A stretch of DNA of 64,000 nucleotides from Priestia abyssalis (GTDB lineage Bacteria; Bacillota; Bacilli; Bacillales; Bacillaceae_H), in assembly GCF_002019595.1 (NCBI RefSeq), contig NZ_KV917369.1, forward strand, positions 4,942,326 to 5,006,325, read 5' to 3'. Both the position numbers and the translations under genes were made by a program. The notes below the pieces were generated by a model, which was not told the DNA's origin, did not search any database, and was given only the letters and a program-made list of their open reading frames with translations. The number at the start of each line of letters is the position of its first letter. The first letter of the stretch is position 1. Positions 25,348-34,232 of this stretch are shown in pieces.

Positions 25348-26538
25348 TTAAATATTAGCTAAACGCACAACATCACGTGCAATCATGACTTCTTCGTTTG
25401 TCGGAATGATAAATACTTTTACCGGTGAGTGAGGATAGCTTAGAAACGCTTCTTCACCACGAACATTATTTAAAGCCGGGTCCCAGTATACACCCATGAA
25501 TTCTAAACCGCGAAGTACACGCGAACGAATTTCTGAACTGTTTTCCCCGATACCTGCTGTAAAGATGATCGCATCTACACCAGACATACGCGCCGCATAA
25601 GAACCGATATATTTATGAATACGGCTTGCAAACACTTGAAGGGCAAGCTCTGCACGCTCGTTTCCTTCTTCTGAACTTTGTTCAATATCGCGAAGGTCGC
25701 TTGAGAAACCTGAAATACCTAACATACCGCTCTCTTTGTTTAATACACTGATAACTTCTTCTGCAGTTTTACCCGTTTTTTCCATAATATAAGGAATTAA
25801 CGCCGGGTCAATGTTACCAGAACGCGTTCCCATCGCTACCCCAGCAAGCGGTGTGAAGCCCATAGATGTATCGATTGATTTACCGCCTTCAATGGCCGCG
25901 ATACTTGCTCCATTTCCTAAGTGACAAGAAATGAGGCGAAGCTGCTCGACTGGACGGCCAAGCAATTCTGCCGCACGCTCTGATACATATTTATGAGAAG
26001 TCCCATGGAAACCATATTTACGAATGCCATATTTTTCGTAGTACTCGTAAGGCAGGCTATATAAATAAGACTGTTCAGGCATCGTTTGATGGAAAGCTGT
26101 ATCGAATACCGCCACTGCCGGTACATTCGGTAAAATTTCCTGGAATGATTTAATCCCGACTACGTTAGCTGGATTATGAAGAGGCGCTAAATCTGATAAA
26201 GCTTCAATTTCTGTTATCGTTTCTTCTGTCAGCAATACAGAATCGTTAAAGCGTTCTCCTCCGTGAACCACACGGTGACCGATACCAGTAATTTCATCAT
26301 AAGACTTGATGATCCCTGTAGAAAGCAATTTCTCAACTAAAATTTTGACAGCAACAGAGTGGTCAGGAATTTCTGTTACTTCTGTTTGCTTTTCTCCATT
26401 TACTGTAATAGTGAAAACAGCATCATTAAGACCGATCCGTTCAACGAGACCCTTTGTTAAAACATTTTCACTTGGCATTTCAAACAATTGAAACTTCAAT
26501 GATGAACTGCCGGCATTAATGGCCATAATTTTTGACAT
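25348..26538 (-). CDS. ackA: Acetate kinase
   Basis: AckA interconverts acetyl phosphate plus ADP and acetate plus ATP, the overflow route for acetyl-CoA. The 396-aa chain has AINAGSSSLKFQ at the N-terminus, GHRVVHGGERF near 85, SCHLGNGASI near 205 and GENSSEIR with the ATP-binding GIGE near 328. A usable AGGAGC box precedes the ATG. It opposes AcsA (acetate uptake, 46 kb) in the acetate node. I found no convincing cre site in the 180 bp upstream. Confidence 0.98.
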   Translation of the reverse strand: MSKIMAINAGSSSLKFQLFEMPSENVLTKGLVERIGLNDAVFTITVNGEKQTEVTEIPDHSVAVKILVEKLLSTGIIKSYDEITGIGHRVVHGGERFNDSVLLTEETITEIEALSDLAPLHNPANVVGIKSFQEILPNVPAVAVFDTAFHQTMPEQSYLYSLPYEYYEKYGIRKYGFHGTSHKYVSERAAELLGRPVEQLRLISCHLGNGASIAAIEGGKSIDTSMGFTPLAGVAMGTRSGNIDPALIPYIMEKTGKTAEEVISVLNKESGMLGISGFSSDLRDIEQSSEEGNERAELALQVFASRIHKYIGSYAARMSGVDAIIFTAGIGENSSEIRSRVLRGLEFMGVYWDPALNNVRGEEAFLSYPHSPVKVFIIPTNEEVMIARDVVRLANI

Positions 26539-26714
26539 AACTAAAAACAGCTCCTTTTTGTACGTACATGTTGATTTTCATCTCTACAATATTCTATGCA
26601 ATTCGACACGATCTCTATCCCTAATTCATTTAATCACTGCGAGCTGTTTATTTCAAGAGTTATCCGCTATTTTTAACAGGTCTATCGTAAATTCGTACTA
26701 TTCAGAAACGTCTA

Positions 26715-27707
26715 TCAACCGCGCTTTGCTCGAAACCATTTGTCGATTTCTGTCATAATTCGATTCATCGCTTCTTTATTGCTGAACTTTGGCATATTCA
26801 CAAGCAACGCTTCTTTCGGCGGAGTGACATCTTCTCCTTTTTTCTGAAGGATGAAAATGCTTTTCGCCATGCTTTCTTGCTTGAATAAAGATAAAGGCAG
26901 CTGAATCAACCCTTGAATGATGGCCTCTTCTTTCAAATAAGTGTGGAGTTGTTTCGCTTGTTCTGTTTCAAACAAATTATTGGGAATGAGCAGCACGACA
27001 TAACCGCCCGGCTTGGTGTAATTCAAGCTTTGTTCAATAAAAAGGTGATGGGCATAAGAATGTCCTTCTTCCGCTCTCACCTTGTAAACGGCCGCTCCCA
27101 CGTCATTTGGATAATATCCGACAGGTAAATCACCTACGACTAAATCGACCAGATCGATGAACAACGGCTGCAAGCTGTCCTGATTAAATAACTGAACAGG
27201 CTGCTCCTGTAAATTAGCGTTCACGTACGCCAGTTTAATGAGTAAGTCATCCACATCGATGCCATACGCCTGTTTCGCTTTTGATCCCTCATAATTTAAG
27301 ACGGTCATTAACAAATTCCCTGTCCCCACTGCGGGGTCCAGCAATGTATAATCTTTTTCTTCCGACATCAGTTTGCTGATTAAGTAGCTCATAAAAAGGC
27401 CGACCGCGTCAGGAGTCATTTGGTGATTAGGCTGGGTTGCTTCTTTCATTCCTTTTAAGACCGCCAATTGATAAGCTTTACGAATCGTCTCCTTCGCATA
27501 CTTCCCAAGCTGGACTTTGCTGTATTCTTTTTCTAAGCGTTTTTTCGTCACTTCATCCAGTTCTTCTTGCAAAATGGTCCCGTGAAATAAATTTTCTCCC
27601 GTTTCTGACACCGCTTCTAAATACGAACACTGTAACTCTTTTCGAAGAATAATGGCTGTTTGATCAATCACTCCAAATAATTCTTCCATTTTTACTAAAT
27701 CACTCAT
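26715..27707 (-). CDS. ytxK: YtxK, N6-adenine-type class I methyltransferase
   Basis: The 330-aa protein has a helical N-terminal part and a SAM-binding Rossmann domain with DPAVGTGNLLMTVL near 120 (motif I). GDLPVGYYP near 192 stands where N6-adenine methylases have NPPY, with Asp/Leu in place of Asn/Pro. The altered motif makes DNA methylation doubtful. It matches B. subtilis YtxK, which sits next to ackA in the same way. There is no specificity subunit, so it is not a restriction-modification system. Confidence 0.88.
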   Translation of the reverse strand: MSDLVKMEELFGVIDQTAIILRKELQCSYLEAVSETGENLFHGTILQEELDEVTKKRLEKEYSKVQLGKYAKETIRKAYQLAVLKGMKEATQPNHQMTPDAVGLFMSYLISKLMSEEKDYTLLDPAVGTGNLLMTVLNYEGSKAKQAYGIDVDDLLIKLAYVNANLQEQPVQLFNQDSLQPLFIDLVDLVVGDLPVGYYPNDVGAAVYKVRAEEGHSYAHHLFIEQSLNYTKPGGYVVLLIPNNLFETEQAKQLHTYLKEEAIIQGLIQLPLSLFKQESMAKSIFILQKKGEDVTPPKEALLVNMPKFSNKEAMNRIMTEIDKWFRAKRG

Positions 27708-27917
27708 ATGATTTCCTCCTAACTATTCAGGCTTTTCTCCCGCTCAAGCGGGTATTAAAGGTTTTCTTTATGTAATCGAATAGTGGTTTTATGATTAGAA
27801 CAACCCATTTTATCATAAACTCATTCTGTAATTCAAAAATAACCGCCCTTCACTCTTGCTTTCAAAAGCAACAACCTTTCAAAAAAGTCTAATGTAAAAA
27901 CCACCATGTTTTAAGAG

Positions 27918-27965
27918 ATACAGAAAAAGACGGTAAACTTTTTTGTTTACCGTCTTTTTCTGTAT
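27918..27965. terminator. Terminator after tpx
   Basis: A perfect 21-bp stem (27918-27938 with 27945-27965, core GAAAAAGACGGTAAAC) with a 6-nt loop and T-rich arm ends lies 11 bp from the tpx stop codon. It probably serves tpx on the minus strand. Confidence 0.88.
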
Positions 27966-27975
27966 CAAGGAATAT

Positions 27976-28473
27976 TTAGTTAGCTGCTTTTGCCGCTTCG
28001 ATAGCTGCTTCATAGTTTGGATGATCCGTTACTTCGCTCACATACTCTGCATACGTTACTTCATCATTTGAATTGATAACGAATACAGAACGTGCTAATA
28101 AACGTAATTCCTTAATGGCAACACCGTACGCTTCACCGAAAGATAAATCGCGGTGATCAGAAAGAGTTTGAACATTTTCAATGCCATGAGCGCCGCACCA
28201 GCGTTTTTGTGCAAATGGTAAGTCTACACTTACTGTTAAAACTTTCACGTTATCAAGCTTTGCAGCTTCCTCGTTAAAACGGCGTGTCTGAGCATCACAT
28301 ACGCCTGTATCAATAGAAGGAACCACACTGATTAAACGAACAGAACCTTTTGTATCGTCAAGTGTCACTTCAGATAAATCGTTTGCCAACACTGTAAAGT
28401 TAGGTGCCTTATCTCCCGCCTTTACTTGACTCCCCATTAACGTTACTGCATTTCCTTTAAATGTTACAGCCAT
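27976..28473 (-). CDS. tpx: Thiol peroxidase Tpx
   Basis: Tpx is an atypical two-cysteine peroxiredoxin that reduces H2O2 and alkyl hydroperoxides using thioredoxin. The 165-aa protein has the peroxidatic Cys59 in VPSIDTGVCDAQTRRF and the resolving Cys93 in KRWCGAHG. Length and spacing (34 residues) are typical. It starts with ATG at 28473 after GGGAGGA and stands alone with its own terminator. Confidence 0.97.
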   Translation of the reverse strand: MAVTFKGNAVTLMGSQVKAGDKAPNFTVLANDLSEVTLDDTKGSVRLISVVPSIDTGVCDAQTRRFNEEAAKLDNVKVLTVSVDLPFAQKRWCGAHGIENVQTLSDHRDLSFGEAYGVAIKELRLLARSVFVINSNDEVTYAEYVSEVTDHPNYEAAIEAAKAAN

Positions 28474-28647
28474 GAAAATATCCTCCCTTTATCTAAAAAA
28501 ATATGTACACTGTTCATCTTATCCTCAATGCTGAAAGAATGCAATTATTTCAACTTTTCTATCTTTAATCTTCTTTACCTTTTCCATTAAAAACCGCCCC
28601 CACGACATCTTTCGAATACAGGAGCGGATGTTTTAAATTCATGCAGT

Positions 28648-29136
28648 TTACATTCCCATGGACGGCCCTTGAGGATTTTGCTGTTGTTGATTTTGAGCAT
28701 AATATCCATTTTGATTATTATTCTCATTTTTCTTAAACATCTGTTGGATTTTTTCCATCGCTTGCGGAGCATTGTCTAAAATCTTCTCTACCAAATGGGT
28801 CCCTTCATTTAAATGGAGCATTTTAATGCCTGTAGGACTCACAATTAAAAAAGCAATAGGGGTAATGGAGACACCGCCCCCGCTTCCGCCGCCAAACGGC
28901 AGTTTAGTCTCTTGTCCCTGCCCCTGAGATTGTCCCCCTTGACCGGACTGCTTTTGCCCGTCTACCGAAAATTCGCTTCCGCCTGCAGCAAACCCAAAAC
29001 CTACCTTCGAAACAGTTAAAATGACACTTCCATCTGGTGTTTCAACGGGATCACCAATAATGGTGTTAACGTCAATCATTTCCTTTAAGTTTTCCATTGC
29101 TGTTGACATTAAACTTTTAATAGGATGTTCTGACAT
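28648..29136 (-). CDS. ytfJ: GerW-family sporulation protein YtfJ
   Basis: The 162-aa protein starts SEHPIKSLMSTAMENLKEMIDVNTIIGDP and has the family Gly-rich centre (GGSGGGVSITPIAFLIV, near 83-100) plus a Gln/Gly-rich linker (about 65-77) and a Gln/Asn-rich C-terminus. This matches GerW/YtfJ, linked to spore germination and sporulation in B. subtilis. It lies 13 bp downstream of ytfI, so the two form an operon. The exact molecular role is unknown. Confidence 0.9.
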   Translation of the reverse strand: MSEHPIKSLMSTAMENLKEMIDVNTIIGDPVETPDGSVILTVSKVGFGFAAGGSEFSVDGQKQSGQGGQSQGQGQETKLPFGGGSGGGVSITPIAFLIVSPTGIKMLHLNEGTHLVEKILDNAPQAMEKIQQMFKKNENNNQNGYYAQNQQQQNPQGPSMGM

Positions 29137-29149
29137 ACTTGTAGCCTCC

Positions 29150-29854
29150 TCACATTTTTACCGAATGGACCTTCTCGGATTGAACATTCCCTAAACGTTC
29201 CGTACGTTTATGGCGGAACTTTTTCCAATGTTTGAGAATCCGTAAACTCGTTAAAATAGCATGCCCGATTCGAAATGAAATCATACATTGAAACCTTGTT
29301 TCCAAGGTATGATATTGAAAAGAAGGCAAAACTTCTATAATCGGATGGTCTTTCAATCTCATATATTGACTGACGATTCCGATTAAAGAGCCTTTAAGAG
29401 ACCAAATCATTCCCACAGTCACCCCTGTATACATAGCGTCTCCGCTCCCAATTACCGTATTCCAGCGAATTCTCTCTATGGACACATGACTTAAAAAACG
29501 CTTCACAATTTTATGGAAACCTACCACATGCTCCAAAAATTCCTTCATGTCTTCAATTAAACGGGCGGCATCCTGAATAGAATAATCTTTCCATTGATCC
29601 TGTCCCCCTTTTTCCTGCGAAGGGTTGCCTGCTTTCATTTCCTCATCCACCACAACGGTGGGGGAATCTTCATCCACCTTTATGACAGGAATCTTATATG
29701 TATACCGAATCAAACCGAACCATAAGGAACATTTAATTTGATAGAAATCATTACCGCGCACACGATTCACATTCACTTGAATCCGCAGTTTACTAATGAA
29801 AATAATAAAAATGAGTACACAGAATGCCGATAGCAATAGCCAAACCCATAGCAC
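29150..29854 (-). CDS. ytfI: DUF2953 protein YtfI
   Basis: The 234-aa protein has one N-terminal membrane anchor (about residues 2-20) and then a soluble domain of the DUF2953 type, with IKCSLWFGLIRYTYKIP, RIRWNTVIGSGDAMYTGVT and IGIVSQYM. It sits directly upstream of ytfJ, as in B. subtilis and other spore formers, which suggests a sporulation role. There is no known activity. Confidence 0.85.
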   Translation of the reverse strand: MLWVWLLLSAFCVLIFIIFISKLRIQVNVNRVRGNDFYQIKCSLWFGLIRYTYKIPVIKVDEDSPTVVVDEEMKAGNPSQEKGGQDQWKDYSIQDAARLIEDMKEFLEHVVGFHKIVKRFLSHVSIERIRWNTVIGSGDAMYTGVTVGMIWSLKGSLIGIVSQYMRLKDHPIIEVLPSFQYHTLETRFQCMISFRIGHAILTSLRILKHWKKFRHKRTERLGNVQSEKVHSVKM

Positions 29855-30028
29855 AAATCTTCACTCCTTCTCAACCTTCCATTATTTCCATTCTTTCAGG
29901 TAATCAAACTAGCTTCTTGGAAATAGAAAAGATAAAGGAACAATATTCCAGAAAGGAGCTGATTCTAAAAAAGGCGGTCCCAAACTTTTGTCTTTTAAGA
30001 CCGCCCTCATCAAATCCAACAGAATCAT

Positions 30029-30556
30029 TCATCCTGCACTGTTTTTTTCTATTAAGTAAGCAGGCTGTTTTTCATGAATAACGGAGGTTTCTGCAAAGTA
30101 ATCATGAAATCCTCTTTTTTTGCTTGTAAAAGCCACTACTGCATATCCGAGGAAGAGGGCCGTTTTCGAAATATATCTCCCTATCAATTCCCTAAAGATG
30201 ACCGCTGACCATGTTAAGCAGTCATCCGTCAAACTAATGACTTTCAGGCCCATGATCATTTTTCCGATGGTCTGGCTAAATTGCTTCGTCATGAGAATAA
30301 AGTACAGGTAAAAAACAGCTGCCATTGCCCAATTAACGGGTGACAACCATCCCGTATCAGATGTTAACCCTGCCGCTCTAAAAAAAGGCGCAATCAATAG
30401 CTTTTGTATACTCATTACGACAACTAAGTCAAGAAGGTAGGCCCATAACCTCATCCAAAAGCCTGCATACCATACGTAAACTTTCTCTCTTGGAGTCTTT
30501 TCTTCTATACTTGTTTGAACTTCCGTCTCTTCTATATATGGTTCATGTCCGTTCAT
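30029..30556 (-). CDS. yteJ: RDD-family membrane protein YteJ
   Basis: The 175-aa protein has the RDD core: AGFWMRLWAYLLDLVVV with the Arg and Asp-Asp-like residues, a second membrane segment (about 78-95) and a third near 140-150. A start at 30577 would overlap sppA, but AGAGGTGAG lies 5 nt before the ATG at 30556, directly after the sppA stop. YteJ and SppA are linked in B. subtilis and affect sensitivity to lantibiotics and lysozyme there. It is the second gene of the sppA-yteJ operon. Confidence 0.9.
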   Translation of the reverse strand: MNGHEPYIEETEVQTSIEEKTPREKVYVWYAGFWMRLWAYLLDLVVVMSIQKLLIAPFFRAAGLTSDTGWLSPVNWAMAAVFYLYFILMTKQFSQTIGKMIMGLKVISLTDDCLTWSAVIFRELIGRYISKTALFLGYAVVAFTSKKRGFHDYFAETSVIHEKQPAYLIEKNSAG

Positions 30557-30566
30557 TCTCTCACCT

Positions 30567-31583
30567 CTACTCTGCATATAAGTACATCAGCCTCGGAGAA
30601 TTTGGTTTCGATAACATCTTCATCAAACTAGTTAACTCCACATCATCTGAAAGCAGTTGCTGAGATTTAGCAGAAAGAATGGAGCTTAAACTAAACATTT
30701 GATCGTATTCAACTACTTGAGCATTTTTCAGCGAAGCTGTTTTTTTTACGTCTGCTATGGTGTCTTCTAGATACCCAAGTTCATCCACCAAGCCCAATTC
30801 TTTCGCTTGTCTTCCATCATAGATGCGTCCATCGGCAATTCCACGAACTCTTTCCTCCGACAAGTTTCGCCCGTCTTTAATCACATTAACAAATCCACTG
30901 TAAGCATTATTAACGAGTGTTTGCATAATCTTTCGTTCTTCCTCCGTCATCTCTCTGGAGGGAGACATTATGTCTTTGTACGGGCCGCTTTTGATTGTTT
31001 CAAATTTCACCCCGTATTTTTCTGCCAACCCGCTGTAGTTGATGCCTTGCATAATAACCCCTAAAGAGCCTGTCAGTGTATCAGGTATGGCATAAATTTT
31101 ATCTGCTGCCGTTGAAATATAATAACCTCCTGAAGCAGCCATCGTCCCCATGGATATATAAAGAGGCTTTTTCGTTTTCTTCTTGAATTCCATTAACTTT
31201 TTATGTATTTCCGCACTTTCCACTACTCCCCCTCCAGGCGAATTTACTTTCAACACCAAAGCTTTGACGCTGTTGTCCTTTTGGGCTTGGTCAAGCATGG
31301 CCAAAAAGTTATCATGATGATATCCACCCTGGTTCATAAAAGGAGAGGAAACGTCTCCCGTATCTTGAATGACTCCCTCTACATCAAGAATTAACACTTT
31401 TTTATTCGGATCCCCTTCTTCTATAATCGTTTCACTAAAACCTTCATTCATTCCTTGAAAAAAGCCGGGCACTCCCTCCTCCCCTACATCTGAAAAAATA
31501 GCGTTAGAAGCAACATTCACCAAATTAGAAATGAAAAATAAACCAACGGCAATCATTAGTGCAATCCATCTTTTCTTATTCAT
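30567..31583 (-). CDS. sppA: Signal peptide peptidase SppA
   Basis: SppA is a membrane-anchored serine protease that removes leftover signal peptides and misfolded exported peptides. The 338-aa chain has an N-terminal membrane anchor (about residues 6-28). The Ser-Lys dyad is Ser151 in GTMAASGGYY and Lys203 in SGPYKDIMSP, the same 52-residue spacing as in B. subtilis SppA. The NSPGGGV motif near 114-120 is also present. It begins a two-gene operon with yteJ and is divergent from the NAD kinase gene. Confidence 0.95.
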   Translation of the reverse strand: MNKKRWIALMIAVGLFFISNLVNVASNAIFSDVGEEGVPGFFQGMNEGFSETIIEEGDPNKKVLILDVEGVIQDTGDVSSPFMNQGGYHHDNFLAMLDQAQKDNSVKALVLKVNSPGGGVVESAEIHKKLMEFKKKTKKPLYISMGTMAASGGYYISTAADKIYAIPDTLTGSLGVIMQGINYSGLAEKYGVKFETIKSGPYKDIMSPSREMTEEERKIMQTLVNNAYSGFVNVIKDGRNLSEERVRGIADGRIYDGRQAKELGLVDELGYLEDTIADVKKTASLKNAQVVEYDQMFSLSSILSAKSQQLLSDDVELTSLMKMLSKPNSPRLMYLYAE

Positions 31584-31729
31584 CCCAGACCTCCTGATAC
31601 AATCTTCTAAATTATTAAATAATTCTTTTAACTATGTCCAAAAGAATGATATAATTATTTTAGCAAACTTTTCTATTTCCAAGAAATGTTTCACATCTCG
31701 ATACATCGCACACACAAGGGGGAGACAAC

Positions 31730-32530
31730 ATGCCTAATCGTCGTAATGTTTATTTATTTTACAAGAAAAGCGAAGAGCTTCTGGAAAAAATTCAACCTCT
31801 TCACAAACTCGCAGCAGAACATGATTTCAAGTTAGTTAATACTATGCAGGAAGCAAATATTATCGTCGCTGTTGGTGGAGACGGCACCTTCCTTCAAGCT
31901 GTACGCCAATCTGGCTTCCGTGATGATTGTTTATATGCAGGAATTTCAACTTCCAGTGATCCAAGCTTTTATTGTGATTTCCATATCGATGACACGGCAA
32001 AAATGCTGGAGGCTATGACAACCGAAAGTATAGAAGTAAGACGATTTCCAGTCATTGATGTAACGGTTAACAATTCACATTCATTTTATTGCTTAAATGA
32101 GTGCTCTATACGTTCGACGCTGATTAAAACTTTTGAGATGGACGTTTATATTAATGATTTACACTTTGAAACATTTCGCGGAGACGGGATGATCATCTCA
32201 ACTCCAACCGGAAGTACAGCCTATAATAAATCCGTCAGCGGTGCAGTAGTAGACCCATTATTACCATGCATGCAAGTAAGCGAAATTGCTTCTTTAAATA
32301 ATAATACATACCGTACGTTAGGTTCTTCTTTCATTTTAAGCAACGCTCATACCTTAACATTAAAATTAATTAATGATGATAACCATTATCCAACAATCGG
32401 TATGGATAATGAAGCATCCGGCGTTCGTCATGTAGAAGAACTGTCCATTCGTTTAAGTGACCGTCAAATCAAAACGGTAAAATTAAAGGACAACTCATTC
32501 TGGCGCCGTGTACAACGTACATTCTTATAA
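31730..32530 (+). CDS. ppnKB: NAD kinase 2
   Basis: The enzyme phosphorylates NAD to NADP. The 266-aa protein has the catalytic GGDGT motif at residues 49-53, the NE pair at 123-124, and FRGDGMIISTPTGSTAY near 148-165, the NAD-binding signature. It matches the shorter second NAD kinase of Bacillus (YtdI) in size and position, next to sppA. A GGGGGAG box precedes its ATG and a long hairpin follows it. Confidence 0.95.
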   Translation: MPNRRNVYLFYKKSEELLEKIQPLHKLAAEHDFKLVNTMQEANIIVAVGGDGTFLQAVRQSGFRDDCLYAGISTSSDPSFYCDFHIDDTAKMLEAMTTESIEVRRFPVIDVTVNNSHSFYCLNECSIRSTLIKTFEMDVYINDLHFETFRGDGMIISTPTGSTAYNKSVSGAVVDPLLPCMQVSEIASLNNNTYRTLGSSFILSNAHTLTLKLINDDNHYPTIGMDNEASGVRHVEELSIRLSDRQIKTVKLKDNSFWRRVQRTFL

Positions 32531-32563
32531 TTAATGGAAAACTGCTAATCCTTAAAGCGCATT

Positions 32564-32613
32564 AAAAGAAAATCGGACATGGCTTCTTCTGAAGCCATGT
32601 CCGATTTTCTTTT
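32564..32613 (+). terminator. Terminator after NAD kinase gene
   Basis: A perfect 23-bp stem (32564-32586 with 32591-32613) with a 4-nt loop is followed by C and then AG. The arm contains GGACATGGC, similar to the ATGGACATGGGC hairpins at 41204 and 51067. Confidence 0.85.
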
Positions 32614-32733
32614 CAGGACCAAACTTTCCTTAAAATGGATATTAGAGTATGATATTCCCAAAAAAGGATAATATAAAAGAGTGGGGAAGAACCCCACCCT
32701 TTGTAGCCATTGTATATTCTATTGTTTGGTTAA

Positions 32734-32940
32734 TTAGAAGCTTCCGCCTCCAAGTTGTTGCTCAGCCATTTGCACTAAACGTTTAGTGATTTCACCACCA
32801 ACTGAACCGTTTGCACGAGCTGTTGTGTCTGCACCAAGATTTACACCAAATTCAGATGCGATTTCGTATTTCATTTGGTCGATAGCTTGTTGTGCACCAG
32901 GTGCTACTAATTGATTGCTGCTGCGATTGTTGTTTGCCAT
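32734..32940 (-). CDS. Alpha/beta-type small acid-soluble spore protein
   Basis: The 68-aa protein is a typical SASP that coats spore DNA and protects it from UV and heat. It has the germination protease site EIASEFGV near residues 26-33 and the two conserved helices with QAIDQMKYEIASEFGV and NGSVGGEITKRLVQMAEQQL. It starts after AAGGAGGTG, a strong RBS. Upstream, TGTATG and CACATTA at 17-bp-like spacing may be a sigma-G promoter (about 32957-32985), low certainty. Which of the sspA/B/C/D paralogues it is cannot be told. Confidence 0.97.
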   Translation of the reverse strand: MANNNRSSNQLVAPGAQQAIDQMKYEIASEFGVNLGADTTARANGSVGGEITKRLVQMAEQQLGGGSF

Positions 32941-33023
32941 GTGTTTTCACCTCCTTGTGAGTATATAATGTGTAAAAACACATGGCTTCATACAAAAAAA
33001 GTTTGGTAATTTTTAGAAATTTA

Positions 33024-34232
33024 TCAGAATAAATCTTCCTCTACTTGAACCGTTTCTATTTCCCCTGCTTTCAATTCCATTGTCTCTGTTCCTTGCACCG
33101 CTTCTTCAATCAGCGAGTCAAAATCAATGAATTGTTCATAACGCTCTACTTTCTCGAGCTTCGGCCTTGTTTTAGGCGCTGCCGGGGTGAAAATAGTACA
33201 GCAATCCTCATATGGTTGGATGGAGATGTCATGCGTGTCAATCTCTTTGGCAATCTCAATGATTTCTGTTTTATCCATCGTAATAAGAGGCCGGAGAATA
33301 GGTGTAGATGTTACGTTATTAATCGCAAACATACTCTCTAATGTTTGGCTGGCGACTTGCCCCAAGCTTTCCCCTGTCGCAATGGCCAGCCCTTGATGAC
33401 GATGACGCAAACGATCCGTGATTTTTAACATCATTCTTCTTGTTGAGGTCATCGTATAGTTTTCGGGCACTTGTTTTTGAATGGCTTGCTGAATCGTTGT
33501 AAATGGGACAATATGCAATTTCACTTTTCCACTATAATTGGTTAGTTTTTGAGCTAAATCAATTACTTTCTGTTTTGAACGCTCGCTCGTAAACGGCGGA
33601 CTATAAAAGTGAACGGCTTCAACTTCCAGTCCTCGTTTCATTGCCAAATACCCCGCTACTGGACTGTCGATTCCACCAGAAAGCATAAGCATGGCTTTTC
33701 CGCTTGTTCCAACAGGCAATCCTCCCGCTCCAGGGACATTTAAGCTCGTAATATACGTCGCATCCTCCCTGACTTCTACCCGCAAGTTAATATCAGGGTT
33801 GCGTACATCCACTGTAAAATGATTCGTATTTTTTAAAATATGGCTTCCAACTGCATAATTGAGTTCATTTGTATCGAGCGGAAACTGTTTATACGCTCTT
33901 CTTGCGGTGACTTTGAACGTCGTCGATTCTTGATCATACTCTTTCATTACTTCTAGAGCGACTTTTTTTATCTCTTCTACATCATTTTTGACCTTTACAG
34001 CTAAGCTAAAGCTTTGAATTCCAAATACCTTTTGAAGTTCATTCATGATGGGTTCATGCTGTTCTCCGTTCAATCGAATATACATACGATCACGAGTCTG
34101 TTCGATGAAAATATTAGAGTAACGCGCTAACACATCACTAATATTTCGCTTTAGCCGATCAACAAATTTCTTACGGTTTTGTCCTTTTGTTGAAATTTCG
34201 CCGTATCGAATTAAAATATAATCATAAATCAT
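33024..34232 (-). CDS. thiI: tRNA 4-thiouridine synthase ThiI
   Basis: ThiI adenylates U8 of tRNA and inserts sulfur to give 4-thiouridine. The 402-aa protein has a ferredoxin-like N-terminus, a THUMP domain (about 60-165) and the PP-loop LMLSGGIDSPVAGY near 182-195. It lacks the C-terminal rhodanese domain of the E. coli protein, as in B. subtilis. It overlaps the cysteine desulfurase gene by 4 bp, so the sulfur donor is made next to it. Confidence 0.96.
   Translation of the reverse strand: MIYDYILIRYGEISTKGQNRKKFVDRLKRNISDVLARYSNIFIEQTRDRMYIRLNGEQHEPIMNELQKVFGIQSFSLAVKVKNDVEEIKKVALEVMKEYDQESTTFKVTARRAYKQFPLDTNELNYAVGSHILKNTNHFTVDVRNPDINLRVEVREDATYITSLNVPGAGGLPVGTSGKAMLMLSGGIDSPVAGYLAMKRGLEVEAVHFYSPPFTSERSKQKVIDLAQKLTNYSGKVKLHIVPFTTIQQAIQKQVPENYTMTSTRRMMLKITDRLRHRHQGLAIATGESLGQVASQTLESMFAINNVTSTPILRPLITMDKTEIIEIAKEIDTHDISIQPYEDCCTIFTPAAPKTRPKLEKVERYEQFIDFDSLIEEAVQGTETMELKAGEIETVQVEEDLF

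Noticed and set aside
26539..26714. cre site upstream of ackA
   Set aside because: ackA is CcpA-activated in B. subtilis, but the best local match (AGAAACGTCTATC) misses two fixed positions, so I did not call it.
26715..27707. Restriction-modification system from YtxK
   Set aside because: There is no restriction or specificity gene nearby, the catalytic motif is altered, and it is a conserved housekeeping-context gene.
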